The notes under the pieces: generated by a model
What the model saw: the letters and a program-made list of their open reading frames with translations, nothing else
Databases searched by the model: none
What the model was told of the DNA's origin: nothing
Shown: in pieces, positions 48,484-57,561 of the stretch
How the letters are laid out: every line of letters starts with the position of its first letter
How positions within the stretch are numbered: the first letter of the stretch is position 1
Made by a program: the position numbers and the translations under genes
Source: Vibrio panuliri
GTDB taxonomy: Bacteria; Pseudomonadota; Gammaproteobacteria; Enterobacterales; Vibrionaceae
NCBI RefSeq assembly: GCF_009938205.1
Contig: NZ_AP019655.1
Coordinates: 744,001-808,000 of the forward strand
Direction: 5' to 3'
DNA: 64,000 nt

Positions 48484-49938
48484 ATGACCCAAGATATTGA
48501 TCCAGTTTCGAATCCTAAAGTCGCCGTGATCGGTGGCGGTGTAGCCGGCGCTACTGCCGCACTGCACCTCGCTGAACTTGGCGTAAACGTCGATTTAATT
48601 GAAAAAAAACCGAGCCTCGTCAGTGGGCCACCGATCTGCCATCTGCATGCTGGTGGCAACCTGTATCGCGAGATCTCTGTTGAGCAGTGTGTCGATCTTC
48701 TGAAGCAGTCGATAGATTCTGTTCGACTTTATCCACATACAGTCAACCGCAGGCCAACGCTGATTGTGGTTCCTTTTAGTGATGGTGGTGATCCTCAGCA
48801 ATTATTGCCTCGCTTAGAGCAAATTCGCGCGGTGTACAAACAGTTGGTTGATGAAGACCCAAGTAATGCCGTGTTGGGCAATCCAGAAGATTACTTTACT
48901 CTCTACTATCGTGAGCAGTTAGAGCAGCTTAAGCAGCTTAAGCAACCTGAACACCCAAGTAGTTACGATGACTGGCTAATTCCATTCGCGCAGCACGCCG
49001 ACCTAGATAACATTAAATATCCAGTCGTTGGGGTAAACGAGTATGGTTGGAGTGTGTTCCGTATTGCAGCTTCTGCCATGTTGGTCTTGGAGCAGTCTGC
49101 GCATTGCGAACTAAAAACAGACACACGTTTAGTGGATATGCACTGGCATAACCAACAATGGCAATTATCATTGGAATCGATACGTGATGGTTTCAAACAG
49201 ATCGAGCAGCAAAGCTACGACTATGTGATCAATGCCTGTGGCTTTGAGACTGGTGAAATTGACGACCTCGCACAAGCACCTCGCCAGCGTATGGTCGAGT
49301 TTAAAGCGGCATATGTGACTAAGTGGCAGCAAAATAATCAGTTGTGGCCTGAAGTGATTTTTCACGGTCCAAGAGGCACTGAAAACGGCATGGCTCAGTT
49401 AACGCCATACGCCAACTCCGTATTTCAACTGCATGGAATGACGAAAGAGATCACCTTGTTTGATGATGGATTGGTGAGTAACTGTGAGCGTTCATCACAA
49501 CCTAAGCTGCCGTTGCGTTTAAACAACAAAATTGAACAAGGATGGAGTGAGCAAACTCGCGTCGAGCGAAGCATCAAAGCCATTCAACATATGAGTCGAT
49601 TTGTACCAAGCTATGCCAGTGCGATGGAACATGGACTGCCATTATTTGGCGCGCAACAGATACCAGGGGACGATGAGACACTACGTGCAGCAGATGTCTC
49701 TTTCTCGCAAAAGCATTATGCACGTATCGAAGTTGTTAAAGGGTCATCTGCGCTGGAAGCTATTCGCAAAATCGTAGCCTGCTGGCAGCTTGCCCCAGCA
49801 AGTCAAACCGCGCTCACCATTGAAGAGTTGCACCCCAATGCGACCACACTCAACGCCGATGCCGTTGAGGAAAAAGCCAAACAGCTTGCTATTAGTCGTG
49901 GATATCCACAAGAGTTGGCAGAAGTTTACGGTCAATAA
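48484..49938 (+). CDS. FAD-dependent oxidoreductase of unknown substrate
   Basis: A 484-residue flavoprotein. The dinucleotide-binding motif VAVIGGGVAGATAALHLAELGVNVDLIEKK (residues 13-42) is clear, followed by PPICHLHAGGNLYREIS, and a late NACGFETGEIDD typical of the FAD domain of DAO-like oxidases. No iron-sulfur, signal or membrane segment is present. It is conserved in Vibrio-type genomes but its substrate is not known. A local run of three 9-base units gives EQLKQLKQ. It stands alone between a hairpin-rich leader and a bidirectional terminator. Confidence 0.75.
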   Translation: MTQDIDPVSNPKVAVIGGGVAGATAALHLAELGVNVDLIEKKPSLVSGPPICHLHAGGNLYREISVEQCVDLLKQSIDSVRLYPHTVNRRPTLIVVPFSDGGDPQQLLPRLEQIRAVYKQLVDEDPSNAVLGNPEDYFTLYYREQLEQLKQLKQPEHPSSYDDWLIPFAQHADLDNIKYPVVGVNEYGWSVFRIAASAMLVLEQSAHCELKTDTRLVDMHWHNQQWQLSLESIRDGFKQIEQQSYDYVINACGFETGEIDDLAQAPRQRMVEFKAAYVTKWQQNNQLWPEVIFHGPRGTENGMAQLTPYANSVFQLHGMTKEITLFDDGLVSNCERSSQPKLPLRLNNKIEQGWSEQTRVERSIKAIQHMSRFVPSYASAMEHGLPLFGAQQIPGDDETLRAADVSFSQKHYARIEVVKGSSALEAIRKIVACWQLAPASQTALTIEELHPNATTLNADAVEEKAKQLAISRGYPQELAEVYGQ

Positions 49939-49943
49939 AGGAC

Positions 49944-49975
49944 AAGCCAGTCATTTGACTGGCTTACCTCTTTTT
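49944..49975. terminator. Bidirectional terminator between FAD gene and pxpC
   Basis: AAGCCAGTCA (49944-49953) and TGACTGGCTT (49956-49965) make a perfect 10-bp stem with a TT loop, followed by CTCTTTTTG on the plus strand. It lies between convergent stops. Confidence 0.85.
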
Positions 49976-49976
49976 G

Positions 49977-50912
49977 TCAGTAACCAAAGTAGTTTGCCCA
50001 CATTACCCAATCCGACTGCAGTTCATCTAAATGCCCTTTGACAAAGCGTACTTTCTGACCGGGTTTTGCCTGCGCCAGACGTGGTAGGTCGATACGTGAA
50101 ACACAGCCGATTTTGGGGTAGCCTCCAATTGTCTGCCTATCGTTGAGTAAGACAATGGGTTGCCCATCTGGTGGCAACTGAATGGCACCCAACGCAATAC
50201 CTTCACTGCGCATTTCTATTGTCGGCATATCAATCGACGAGCCTTGTAACCGATAGCCCATTCGGTCGATGTTTTTACTGACTTCAAATTCCGTATGATA
50301 AAACCATTCGACGACGTGCTTTGGTAGCACGTTTTTTTGGTAGCCCTCTACGACTCGTAACGTAATCGGCAAATCATAATCAGGTTGATATCGAAAACTG
50401 AGTTGTTTTTTTTCAAAGTATTGATTGGCGAGTAGTGAGTGGTAACGAATACGATCACCTTGTTTAAGGGCATTCCCACCAACAAGTCCACCCAGTTGAT
50501 CTCTCTGAACAGTCGAACAACTGCCATGAGCTAACGGCACATCAAATCCACCCAGCACACCTAAATATGCCCGTAGGCCATTTTTGGCGAGTGAAAAGCG
50601 GATCACCTGTCCTTGTTTGGCGATAAACGAGGACCAGTTGGTAATAGGGATATCATCTAGCGTAGCATTCAGGTTTGCTCCACATATGGAAAACGCGCTT
50701 TTGGCACCCACTTCAAATTGTGTCTGCCCTAGGGTAATCTCGATACAAGGCAAATTAACTTTGTTGCCAAGTAAATAGTTAGCCCAACTGTAGGCATACT
50801 CATCAAGTGGACCTCCTTGTGTGATACCAGTATGAGCATGACCAAAACGACCCAAATCTTGAATTAGGCTTAACGGCCCCGGCTTCAGCACTTTAAGCTC
50901 TGCTTTACTCAT
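49977..50912 (-). CDS. pxpC: 5-oxoprolinase subunit C
   Basis: A 311-residue cyclophilin-like/biotin-dependent carboxylase-like protein (KipA type). With PxpA and PxpB it cleaves 5-oxoproline to glutamate using ATP. It has QDLGRFGHAHTGITQGGPLDEYAYSWANYLLGN near residue 20 and QPIVLLNDRQTIGGYPKIG near 260, both family signatures. It overlaps pxpB by four bases and is the last gene of the pxpABC operon. Confidence 0.9.
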   Translation of the reverse strand: MSKAELKVLKPGPLSLIQDLGRFGHAHTGITQGGPLDEYAYSWANYLLGNKVNLPCIEITLGQTQFEVGAKSAFSICGANLNATLDDIPITNWSSFIAKQGQVIRFSLAKNGLRAYLGVLGGFDVPLAHGSCSTVQRDQLGGLVGGNALKQGDRIRYHSLLANQYFEKKQLSFRYQPDYDLPITLRVVEGYQKNVLPKHVVEWFYHTEFEVSKNIDRMGYRLQGSSIDMPTIEMRSEGIALGAIQLPPDGQPIVLLNDRQTIGGYPKIGCVSRIDLPRLAQAKPGQKVRFVKGHLDELQSDWVMWANYFGY

Positions 50913-51622
50913 TCAAATCCCCTCGAAAGCTTTCCACCTAACTGAACAAACTCGTTTCGATCAACAGCATAAAATTGAACCCGACTACCAACTTGTAAAG
51001 GCGTGATTGGATTATGTTCTGGTTGATAAAGATTGATAGGGCAGTTGCCAATAATGTTCCATCCCCCAGGAGAATCACTTGGGTAGACTGCGGTTCGCGA
51101 TTCAGCGATAGCGACACTACCTTTGGGTACCATAAGGCGTGGAGTAGTGAGGCGCGGTAAGCGCAACTTGCTATGAACATCGCTCATAAAGGCAAAGCCC
51201 GGGGCAAAACCAATCGCTTCGACGGTATACTCCAATTGAGTATGGAGTTCTATAAGCTCATCAAGCTCGATATGATTCTGCTGATAACGATGAATATCAG
51301 GCCCGACTTCCAGAGCGTAATAGACCGGTAGTTTAATCGCTGGCGCTGTCGAGGTGTTTAAAGTGACTTGCGCATGTTCTTCAATGCAATTGCGAAGGTA
51401 TGAACTCAACTGCTCGAAACTGATTCGGTGGGGGAGGTAATCCACCAAAATTGACTGACTGGCGGGAGTAATGTTCATGATGACATGGTGCCATCGGTGG
51501 TAAAACTCTGCTGTCAGCGAGCCGATAAGAAAAGGTAATTGCTGCGGCTGATTGGTTTCGAAGGTCACCAACAATGCGCACTCCGCAACGGGTTCAATGT
51601 TGACTTGTTTTAGTGCGTTCAC
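50909..51622 (-). CDS. pxpB: 5-oxoprolinase subunit B
   Basis: A 237-residue KipI-type subunit of 5-oxoprolinase. The conserved GFAPGFAFMSDVHSKLRLPRL and the motif AIAESRTAVYPSDSPGGWNIIG are clear. The start is most likely the GTG at 51622 (protein beginning VNALKQVNIEPVAECALLV), because AAGGA lies seven bases upstream. An ATG start 19 codons earlier runs inside pxpA. The stop of pxpA is one base before the GTG. Confidence 0.9.
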   Translation of the reverse strand: MNALKQVNIEPVAECALLVTFETNQPQQLPFLIGSLTAEFYHRWHHVIMNITPASQSILVDYLPHRISFEQLSSYLRNCIEEHAQVTLNTSTAPAIKLPVYYALEVGPDIHRYQQNHIELDELIELHTQLEYTVEAIGFAPGFAFMSDVHSKLRLPRLTTPRLMVPKGSVAIAESRTAVYPSDSPGGWNIIGNCPINLYQPEHNPITPLQVGSRVQFYAVDRNEFVQLGGKLSRGFE

Positions 51623-51623
51623 A

Positions 51624-52358
51624 TCATATCCTTGTGCGTAATTGGTGCAAAATAGTAACGGCTTGTGGATTATCACCATGGACGCAGATGGTGTCGGCGT
51701 CGATCTCGATCACATCACCTTCTAGAGTCATTACTTTGCCATATTGAATCAACTGCTCAACTTGGTTAATCACTGACTCTGCGTCGATCAGAACGGCACC
51801 TTCGCGATTTCTCGGAGCAAGCTGACCATTACTCAAATAAGCGCGGTCGGCAAATGCTTCAAACAACAAGGGCACTTCATATCGATCCGCTATGTCAAGA
51901 AACGGTTGTGACTCAGGGTGAGCCAGCATCATTAACGGAATCGAAAAACAGGAAACCGCATCGACCACGGATTCAAAAATAGAAAGGTCGTTGAGCATAT
52001 CGTTATACAGAGCACCGTGGGGCTTGACGTAACTCAACTCGGTATTGAAACTATCGCAAATGGCTTTCAAGGCACCAATTTGGTAAATCAAACTATAAGT
52101 CAGCTCTTCGCTGTTCATTACAATAGTGCGACGTCCAAAGCCTAACAAGTCCGGATAGCTTGGGTGTGCGCCGATATTGACATCATGTTGAATGGCGAGC
52201 TTGACTGTTTCAGCCATAGTTTTAGGGTCAGAAGCATGAAAGCCGCACGCAATGTTCGCCATATCAATTAAAGGCATCACTTGTGTGTCATTCCCCATCA
52301 CCCAAGGGCCATAACTTTCGCCCATATCACAGTTCAAAGTGATGACTGATTTACTCAT
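51624..52358 (-). CDS. pxpA: 5-oxoprolinase subunit A
   Basis: A 244-residue LamB/YcsF family protein, the third part of PxpABC. The defining N-terminal motif LNCDMGESYGPWVMGND and the following IACGFHASDPKTM, with its metal/substrate residues, are intact, as are AHPSYPDLLGFGRR and YVKPHGALYND. It is the promoter-proximal gene of pxpABC and lies 250 bp downstream of a DcuC-type carrier gene on the same strand. Confidence 0.92.
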   Translation of the reverse strand: MSKSVITLNCDMGESYGPWVMGNDTQVMPLIDMANIACGFHASDPKTMAETVKLAIQHDVNIGAHPSYPDLLGFGRRTIVMNSEELTYSLIYQIGALKAICDSFNTELSYVKPHGALYNDMLNDLSIFESVVDAVSCFSIPLMMLAHPESQPFLDIADRYEVPLLFEAFADRAYLSNGQLAPRNREGAVLIDAESVINQVEQLIQYGKVMTLEGDVIEIDADTICVHGDNPQAVTILHQLRTRI

Positions 52359-52569
52359 TGATAAGTCCTTGTTCTATTCCATTTGTGCGCATAAAAACAC
52401 CGACGAGCCACTACAAAAAAGTGTAGACAGTGGACGCGCATGAGTGGGGAGATTGGCGTTTTTAATTCTGAACTTAAGACTACAGTAAACGTCTGCTCTT
52501 GGTCTGTGAACTTGCTACCAGCTTATTAAAATGGGTTTAACTACAGTTGGTTATCTTTAGAGATCAAAA

Positions 52570-52592
52570 AAGGGCGCTGATTAAGCGCCCTT
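52570..52592 (-). terminator. Terminator of the DcuC-family gene
   Basis: AAGGGCGCT (52570-52578) and AGCGCCCTT (52584-52592) with a 5-base loop. Read on the minus strand the stem is followed by TTTTTGATC, a good T tract. It lies 17 bases after the carrier stop and makes co-transcription with pxpABC unlikely or partial. Confidence 0.85.
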
Positions 52593-52608
52593 GGGAATAA
52601 AAGGGGAA

Positions 52609-53976
52609 TTACGCGTACATAGGTACAAGCACCAAGGTACCGATGATGACGGTGATTAGACCGCCTAGAACCGGCACTGAAGTACGTTTAACCACCTCAA
52701 ATGGGCTGATCTTACCCATACCCGATGTTGCAACAACAACGCCAGAAACAGGAGATATAGTACGACCCAAGTTTGACGCTTGAAGCATCGGGATAATTAG
52801 GAACGCAGGGCTCAGTCCCATCTTAGCAGCAAGAGCAGGAGCAAGTTCAACGAAAGCGTAGAATGGTGCGTTACCTGAACCTGTTGCAACAGCAGCCGCA
52901 ACCGTTAAACCGGTTAAGATCAACATTAGAGCAATACCGCCCGCACCCGCGGTTTCAGCTAAGTGCAGTAGGTTATCAATTGCGCCGATAGACATTAGAC
53001 CTTGAGCGAATACACCCGCCGCCACTAATAGCATTACTACGCCTTTAAATGCGTCTGCCATACCGTCGTAGCAAGATTCCAGATCATGCAGCGTAGCTTG
53101 ACCATCAAAACGTTTAGAAGCGTAATCAACCAGGGCACCAACAAAAATAGACAGAACAACAATCGTGTAGATATCAAGTTCAAGGCCTGGAATTGTGCGA
53201 CCGTTAAATAGGAAAACACCAATGATCGGTAGGAAAGGCAATACTGAGTAGTAAGCCGGAGCTTTTACTTCAATTTCAGAAACGTCCACACGCTCCATTG
53301 GAGTGTTTTCTTTTTTATCTAGGTACTTGTTCCAAAAGTAGGCTGCAATCGACATTACAATGATTGCGGCAATTGAAACAGGCAGAACGGTTTGCACGGC
53401 AAACACATCTAGCGCCATACCTGACTTCTCAGCTGCGATTACTACGTCACCTGATGTTGGTGAAAGAATAATGGCTGCTGGTGATGCACACACTGCCACA
53501 GCAGCAGGGCGAGAAATCCCCATTGCTGTCATCATAGGGAACAGTGTTGCCATCAATAGAACACCAAGGCCTGTCGCCGAGCTAACGGCTAAGGACATCA
53601 GGCACGCTACCACATAAGCAGCAACCAAAAGTGCGTATGGCGATTTAATCACAGAAAGTGGTTTCGAAAACTGTTTTACCACCACATTGTTTGCACCAAT
53701 ATGAGTCATATAAGACGCAAAACCGCACAGAAGCATGATTTGCATACCTAAACCGCCGCCGCGGTTTTGCAGCATGAATTTCACGTACTCAAGCGCATCA
53801 GTCACCATATTGCCTGTTGAAGCAATTTTACTTGGTAATACTGAATGGCCAAGAAGACCAGTAATTAAAAGTAGCAAAATACCGGAAGAAAGAAGAACGC
53901 CGGCAGGTTTGTATCCCTTGACAATAAAATAGCCCACTGCAATGGTGACCACTAATCCAATTAGAAGCTCCAGCAT
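52609..53976 (-). CDS. DcuC-family anaerobic C4-dicarboxylate or related anion transporter
   Basis: A 455-residue carrier with about 12 helices. The pattern LSPTSGDVVIAAEKSG, ATGSGNAPFYAFVELAP and GRTISPVSGVVVATSG matches the DcuC family, which exchanges succinate, fumarate and malate in E. coli. The ATG at 53976 follows GAGG. An upstream in-frame start is not needed and would add a non-membrane tail. Its neighbour pxpABC raises the chance that this member carries another carboxylate. An inverted GTGTCA/TGACAC pair lies about 40 bases upstream. Confidence 0.83.
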   Translation of the reverse strand: MLELLIGLVVTIAVGYFIVKGYKPAGVLLSSGILLLLITGLLGHSVLPSKIASTGNMVTDALEYVKFMLQNRGGGLGMQIMLLCGFASYMTHIGANNVVVKQFSKPLSVIKSPYALLVAAYVVACLMSLAVSSATGLGVLLMATLFPMMTAMGISRPAAVAVCASPAAIILSPTSGDVVIAAEKSGMALDVFAVQTVLPVSIAAIIVMSIAAYFWNKYLDKKENTPMERVDVSEIEVKAPAYYSVLPFLPIIGVFLFNGRTIPGLELDIYTIVVLSIFVGALVDYASKRFDGQATLHDLESCYDGMADAFKGVVMLLVAAGVFAQGLMSIGAIDNLLHLAETAGAGGIALMLILTGLTVAAAVATGSGNAPFYAFVELAPALAAKMGLSPAFLIIPMLQASNLGRTISPVSGVVVATSGMGKISPFEVVKRTSVPVLGGLITVIIGTLVLVPMYA

Positions 53977-54013
53977 AAATAACCTCAGTAGATAATTAAA
54001 AATATGACAAGCT

Positions 54014-54030
54014 GTGTCAAAATGTGACAC
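54014..54030. promoter_or_regulatory. Candidate operator upstream of DcuC-family gene
   Basis: GTGTCA (54014-54019) and TGACAC (54025-54030) form a 6-bp inverted repeat with a 5-base spacer, 38 bases before the carrier start. The regulator is unknown; it is not a clear CRP or FNR site. Confidence 0.4.
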
Positions 54031-54174
54031 CGAATCTACCGAAAAATGTCTTGTAGCACGAGTAATAAATGTACTCATTATGATCTAAGACAATAAATTG
54101 ATTTATTTTAAATAAATAGCGTTTTGTAAGGTGGTTGAAACCCAAATTAGATGATATTGAGGGCATATTGCTAG

Positions 54175-54975
54175 TTAGATAGCATTATTTGATTCAATGT
54201 TAACTAGATGTATCGGTTGTGGCATAGCAAGGAAATAACCTTGGTAGTAATCGATCTCGAGTTGTTTCATTGCTTGAAGCTGCTGAGCTGTTTCTATCCC
54301 TTCAACCACAACTTTGGCGTTTATGCGCTTTGCTAGCTCCAAACCTTTCAAAAGCGGCAATTTGTCGTCTTGCATGTAAGAAAGCATCAATGATCGGTCG
54401 ATTTTAATAATGTCCGGTTTGATGCGCTCGACACGCTCATGGTTTGAGGCTTGAATACCAAAATCATCAATCGCGATTTGAAACCCACACTTTGAAAGCT
54501 TCGCCATTGCGTGTTTTAAACACTCTTCGTCACGAGTATCGTGTTCAACCACTTCCATAATGAGTTGCTTTGGTACAAGACCTAAAGAAAACAATCGTTT
54601 ACAAAGCAGACTAGTACGAATGTCTTCCAGAGCAAAAAACTCGCCAGCCGAGGGCAGTACGTTAAGAAAAAGATTAAGTTGACTGTACTGAGAATGGGCG
54701 AAGTTGCGGATATGAATAACGCGCGAAAGACGTTCTACATTAATCTTGTCTTCTAATGAGAAATCTGGCGAGTTGAAAAACTGATCGGGACGAATGATTC
54801 CATCAGAAGCATGGTTGATTCGTACTAATGCCTCAATGCCGACTGCTTGATCGTCAGCATCAAATATAGGCTGATAAACACTCTTAAGTGTTAAATCTTT
54901 ATAACTACCAGTAAATACAAAATCCTCATTAGTTGTAATGAGTTGTTGGAACTGATTTTTTGTAGATAACAGCAT
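54175..54975 (-). CDS. EAL-domain cyclic-di-GMP phosphodiesterase
   Basis: A 266-residue protein consisting of a short N-terminus and a stand-alone EAL domain (about 27-260). Catalytic residues are present: GIEALVRI, LNLFLNVLP, MEVVEHD, IDDFG, IKIDRSLM and EGIETAQQ. No sensor or membrane segment is seen, so activity is probably set by expression or by a partner. It is a single gene with a 205-bp A/T-rich upstream region. Confidence 0.83.
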   Translation of the reverse strand: MLLSTKNQFQQLITTNEDFVFTGSYKDLTLKSVYQPIFDADDQAVGIEALVRINHASDGIIRPDQFFNSPDFSLEDKINVERLSRVIHIRNFAHSQYSQLNLFLNVLPSAGEFFALEDIRTSLLCKRLFSLGLVPKQLIMEVVEHDTRDEECLKHAMAKLSKCGFQIAIDDFGIQASNHERVERIKPDIIKIDRSLMLSYMQDDKLPLLKGLELAKRINAKVVVEGIETAQQLQAMKQLEIDYYQGYFLAMPQPIHLVNIESNNAI

Positions 54976-55180
54976 AGTACGACAGCCTATAATCAGTATT
55001 AGCTTAGGTGTTTAAGCTCTTTGTTGCATGAGGCATGATATTAGTTAGTACATTTTTTTGTCAACGAATAAAGTTAATAAAAAACATCAAATTTGCTTAA
55101 TTTACCTTCGTTTTGAGTAAATGAAAGCAAGCGCTTATAGACGACGCAGAAATCATTTTTGTCAGCAATTGATTGACCAC

Positions 55181-55966
55181 TTAGCGTTCATCAAAGAAGT
55201 CTTTGTTTCGTATGTACTTTGACATCAGATGATAAGAAAACGGACGTAACAACCATGAGGCCAATGATCTCAGCAATCTTATTACGGTTGGTGTGTTCTC
55301 ATAAATACGACCGTTGTATAACCACAGCATTTTGCCAACATGTTGATAATATAAAGGGATAGGGGGAAGGTAAGTGACAATATCTAAGTCGCAGCAGATT
55401 CGATAGGTACGGTGTTTAAGCTTAAATTGGCGCTTAAAGTCGACACCACCAACCGCCGGTTGACCGAATGTCACTACTCTTTTTACCGATTTTGGATACC
55501 TTGTTTCGATAACATCGGCGAGTACGCACGCGATAGCTCCGCCCGAAGAGTGACCAGTAAAGGTGAATCTTTTTCCAGATTGCGCGAGAGGTGTTAAAAC
55601 GTTAAGGAGGCGTTGATAAACGCTCATGCCAAGTTGATCGTGATTATACCAAGGGCTGCTCTCTTGATAAATTTGTCTCGCATAGCCAGCATGGATTCGG
55701 TAATTAAGGCGCTTGCTTACCTTCACCTTAAAAAGCATTAAATTGAGCAACCAATCGGGCAAATTGTGCGAGCCTTTAATCACCACAATCACTTCATTAC
55801 TTTCGCGTCCCCAAAGCACTCTAATCATAGGTTTGCCAAAGCGATTGGCAATGACCCTTTGTCCATTGGGTGCAAAGCCATAGCGAGTTTGCTTGAATAC
55901 CCGTTGGTAAGCCAAACTGCATAAAACGGCGTAGCGTTCATATTGATAGCGTTTAAGTTTTTTCAC
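55181..55966 (-). CDS. Class 3 lipase family protein
   Basis: A 261-residue alpha/beta hydrolase of the lipase (class 3) family. The nucleophile elbow GHSSGGAIACVLAD is preceded by KRFTF, and a following RVVTFGQPAVGG and CDLDIVTYLPP supply the Asp-containing region. A late His in YYQHVGK or HLMSKY is the probable third residue. There is no signal peptide, so it may act inside the cell. Substrate is unknown; an acylglycerol or lysophospholipid is likely. Confidence 0.8.
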   Translation of the reverse strand: MKKLKRYQYERYAVLCSLAYQRVFKQTRYGFAPNGQRVIANRFGKPMIRVLWGRESNEVIVVIKGSHNLPDWLLNLMLFKVKVSKRLNYRIHAGYARQIYQESSPWYNHDQLGMSVYQRLLNVLTPLAQSGKRFTFTGHSSGGAIACVLADVIETRYPKSVKRVVTFGQPAVGGVDFKRQFKLKHRTYRICCDLDIVTYLPPIPLYYQHVGKMLWLYNGRIYENTPTVIRLLRSLASWLLRPFSYHLMSKYIRNKDFFDER

Positions 55967-56032
55967 CCAAGTTTGTCGGTCAGACTATCTTGATACCAGT
56001 ATACCCAGCAAGAGTGAAAAAAAGATGACAAG

Positions 56033-56668
56033 TCAACTGAGCTGGACCACCGAATACAGCTGAACATATTTGCGCACCAATTGCTGGTCCGACGCTCGTT
56101 TCAAAGGGTGCGTCACTTTAGTGTAATAAGGCGTTATGGAAAACTTCTGTTCAAGTGACAACGATAACTGCGAGTCACTCGTATACAAGTTCACACCTTG
56201 AGAGCGATAGGTTTCAACATCGTCAGGTAGATCGCCTGTCCACCAATGAATCAATTCGCGGCTCTGCTTGCTTCTTGTTATCCAATGGTCGGACAGTAGT
56301 AGCAGTAGATCATTCGGTTGAATCGCATATGCGTATTCAGCTTGCCAATTTTCGACTGTCTTAAAGAGTTTATTGCGACAAGTACTACCAGCACTCAGTA
56401 GGTGCGCCGTAAGAATCCAAACTGTTCCTGCGTCAGATGAAACTCTAAAGTGGCTTGCTTGTTCGGTAAACGGATAAGTTTCCAGTGGGGAATAACGGCA
56501 ATCATGTCCAAACTCTGTAAGAGTGCGGGCCAAACGTCGAGAAAACGCCATAGCCAAGTGATGTTCACTCATGCCACGGTTATGAATGGTCGGGTAGTGC
56601 TTTTCACACAAAGCCATGCAATCAGCCTGAAACTCGTTAACGCTTTGAATGAGTACATCCAGTAACAA
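56033..56668 (-). CDS. Hypothetical protein with TTG start
   Basis: I do not recognise this protein. It has 211 residues, is soluble and has no signal or membrane segment. Its N-terminal part contains HNRGMSEHHLAMAFSRRLARTL (about residues 28-49), a helical block rich in arginine. The middle part has beta/alpha character with WILTAHLLSAG and LLLLLSDHWITRSKQ. The TTG start is supported by AAGGAGAG seven bases upstream. A nuclease-like or phage-derived origin is conceivable but not supported by a motif. Confidence 0.65.
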   Translation of the reverse strand: MLLDVLIQSVNEFQADCMALCEKHYPTIHNRGMSEHHLAMAFSRRLARTLTEFGHDCRYSPLETYPFTEQASHFRVSSDAGTVWILTAHLLSAGSTCRNKLFKTVENWQAEYAYAIQPNDLLLLLSDHWITRSKQSRELIHWWTGDLPDDVETYRSQGVNLYTSDSQLSLSLEQKFSITPYYTKVTHPLKRASDQQLVRKYVQLYSVVQLS

Positions 56669-57021
56669 GCCGTCTCTCCTTAGTTAGTCAGTGAACGACA
56701 GAGGTTACCATGCGGTTTGTTAAAGTCGTTGCACAAATTCGCGCGAAATATCTTGTTAAAGCAGATTTATCTCTAAGATTGAATTTACATCACATCCTTG
56801 CTGTTTGGATGGTCTAGCCACTGGCGTTTAAAGCGCCAAATAGCGGGCTTAAATCTTTCTTAATCACCTCTTCAAAAAAATTGAATAAGTTCATCAAATG
56901 TCAAAGATGTTAACGAAACGCAAACTGGTGAATAATTGTGTTATAACAGAGTGACTTCGAGATTGAGGTGACTTGGGTATCACTTGTAAAGCTAAAGCAA
57001 CCAATTAAAGACGGAGAGGCA
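56669..57021. other. 353-bp intergenic region with inverted-repeat copy
   Basis: No gene is visible. It carries divergent promoters, a short hairpin TGGCG-TTTAAAG-CGCCA around 56822-56838, and a compact copy of the dispersed inverted repeat (56948-56980) with arms AGTGACTTC and TTGAGGTGACTTGGGTAT. Confidence 0.5.
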
Positions 57022-57561
57022 ATGAAACAGGCAGTTAACAACTACAACGTAGTAGCAAGAGGTTTACATTGGCTATCAGCTATCGTGATTGTCGCTATGT
57101 TTGCAGTAGGGCTGTGGATGGTAGACCTCTCATATTACAGTGAGTGGTATCGCACCGCGCCGCATTGGCATAAGTCCATTGGCATTTTACTCGCGAGTAT
57201 CACTCTATTTCGTTTGCTATGGAAAATAGTGACAGTGTCACCAAGGATTGAAGGAAAAGCATGGGAAATCGTCGGTGCAAAGCTTGTTCATCGTCTGATG
57301 TATTTGCTTTTGTTCACTTTGTTTGCGTCTGGCTATCTGATTTCGACAGAGGATGGGCGTTCAATCGACGTTTTCAATTGGTTTTCTGTTCCCGGGATGG
57401 GGGCACTGTTCGAGGGACAGGCCGACATTTCTGGTGAGGTTCATTTTTACGCCGCTTGGGCATTAATTATTCTCGCTGGGGTGCATGCACTTGCCGCAGT
57501 GAAACATCACATTATCGATAAAGACAATACGCTACGCAAAATGATAGGAGCTTCAAAATGA
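57022..57561 (+). CDS. Cytochrome b561 family protein
   Basis: A 179-residue inner membrane dihaem cytochrome with four helices that moves electrons between quinones and periplasmic partners. Haem-ligand histidines occur in ARGLHWLSA, PHWHKSIGILLA, LVHRLMYLLLF and GVHALAAVKHH. The ATG at 57022 follows GGAGAGG. An in-frame start 18 codons upstream falls in the repeat region. It overlaps yceI by four bases (ATGA), the common yceJ-yceI pair. Confidence 0.88.
   Translation: MKQAVNNYNVVARGLHWLSAIVIVAMFAVGLWMVDLSYYSEWYRTAPHWHKSIGILLASITLFRLLWKIVTVSPRIEGKAWEIVGAKLVHRLMYLLLFTLFASGYLISTEDGRSIDVFNWFSVPGMGALFEGQADISGEVHFYAAWALIILAGVHALAAVKHHIIDKDNTLRKMIGASK

Noticed and set aside
48915-48950. Tandem 9-base repeat in the FAD oxidoreductase gene
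   Set aside because: In frame and only about three units encoding EQLKQLKQ; ordinary low-complexity helix.
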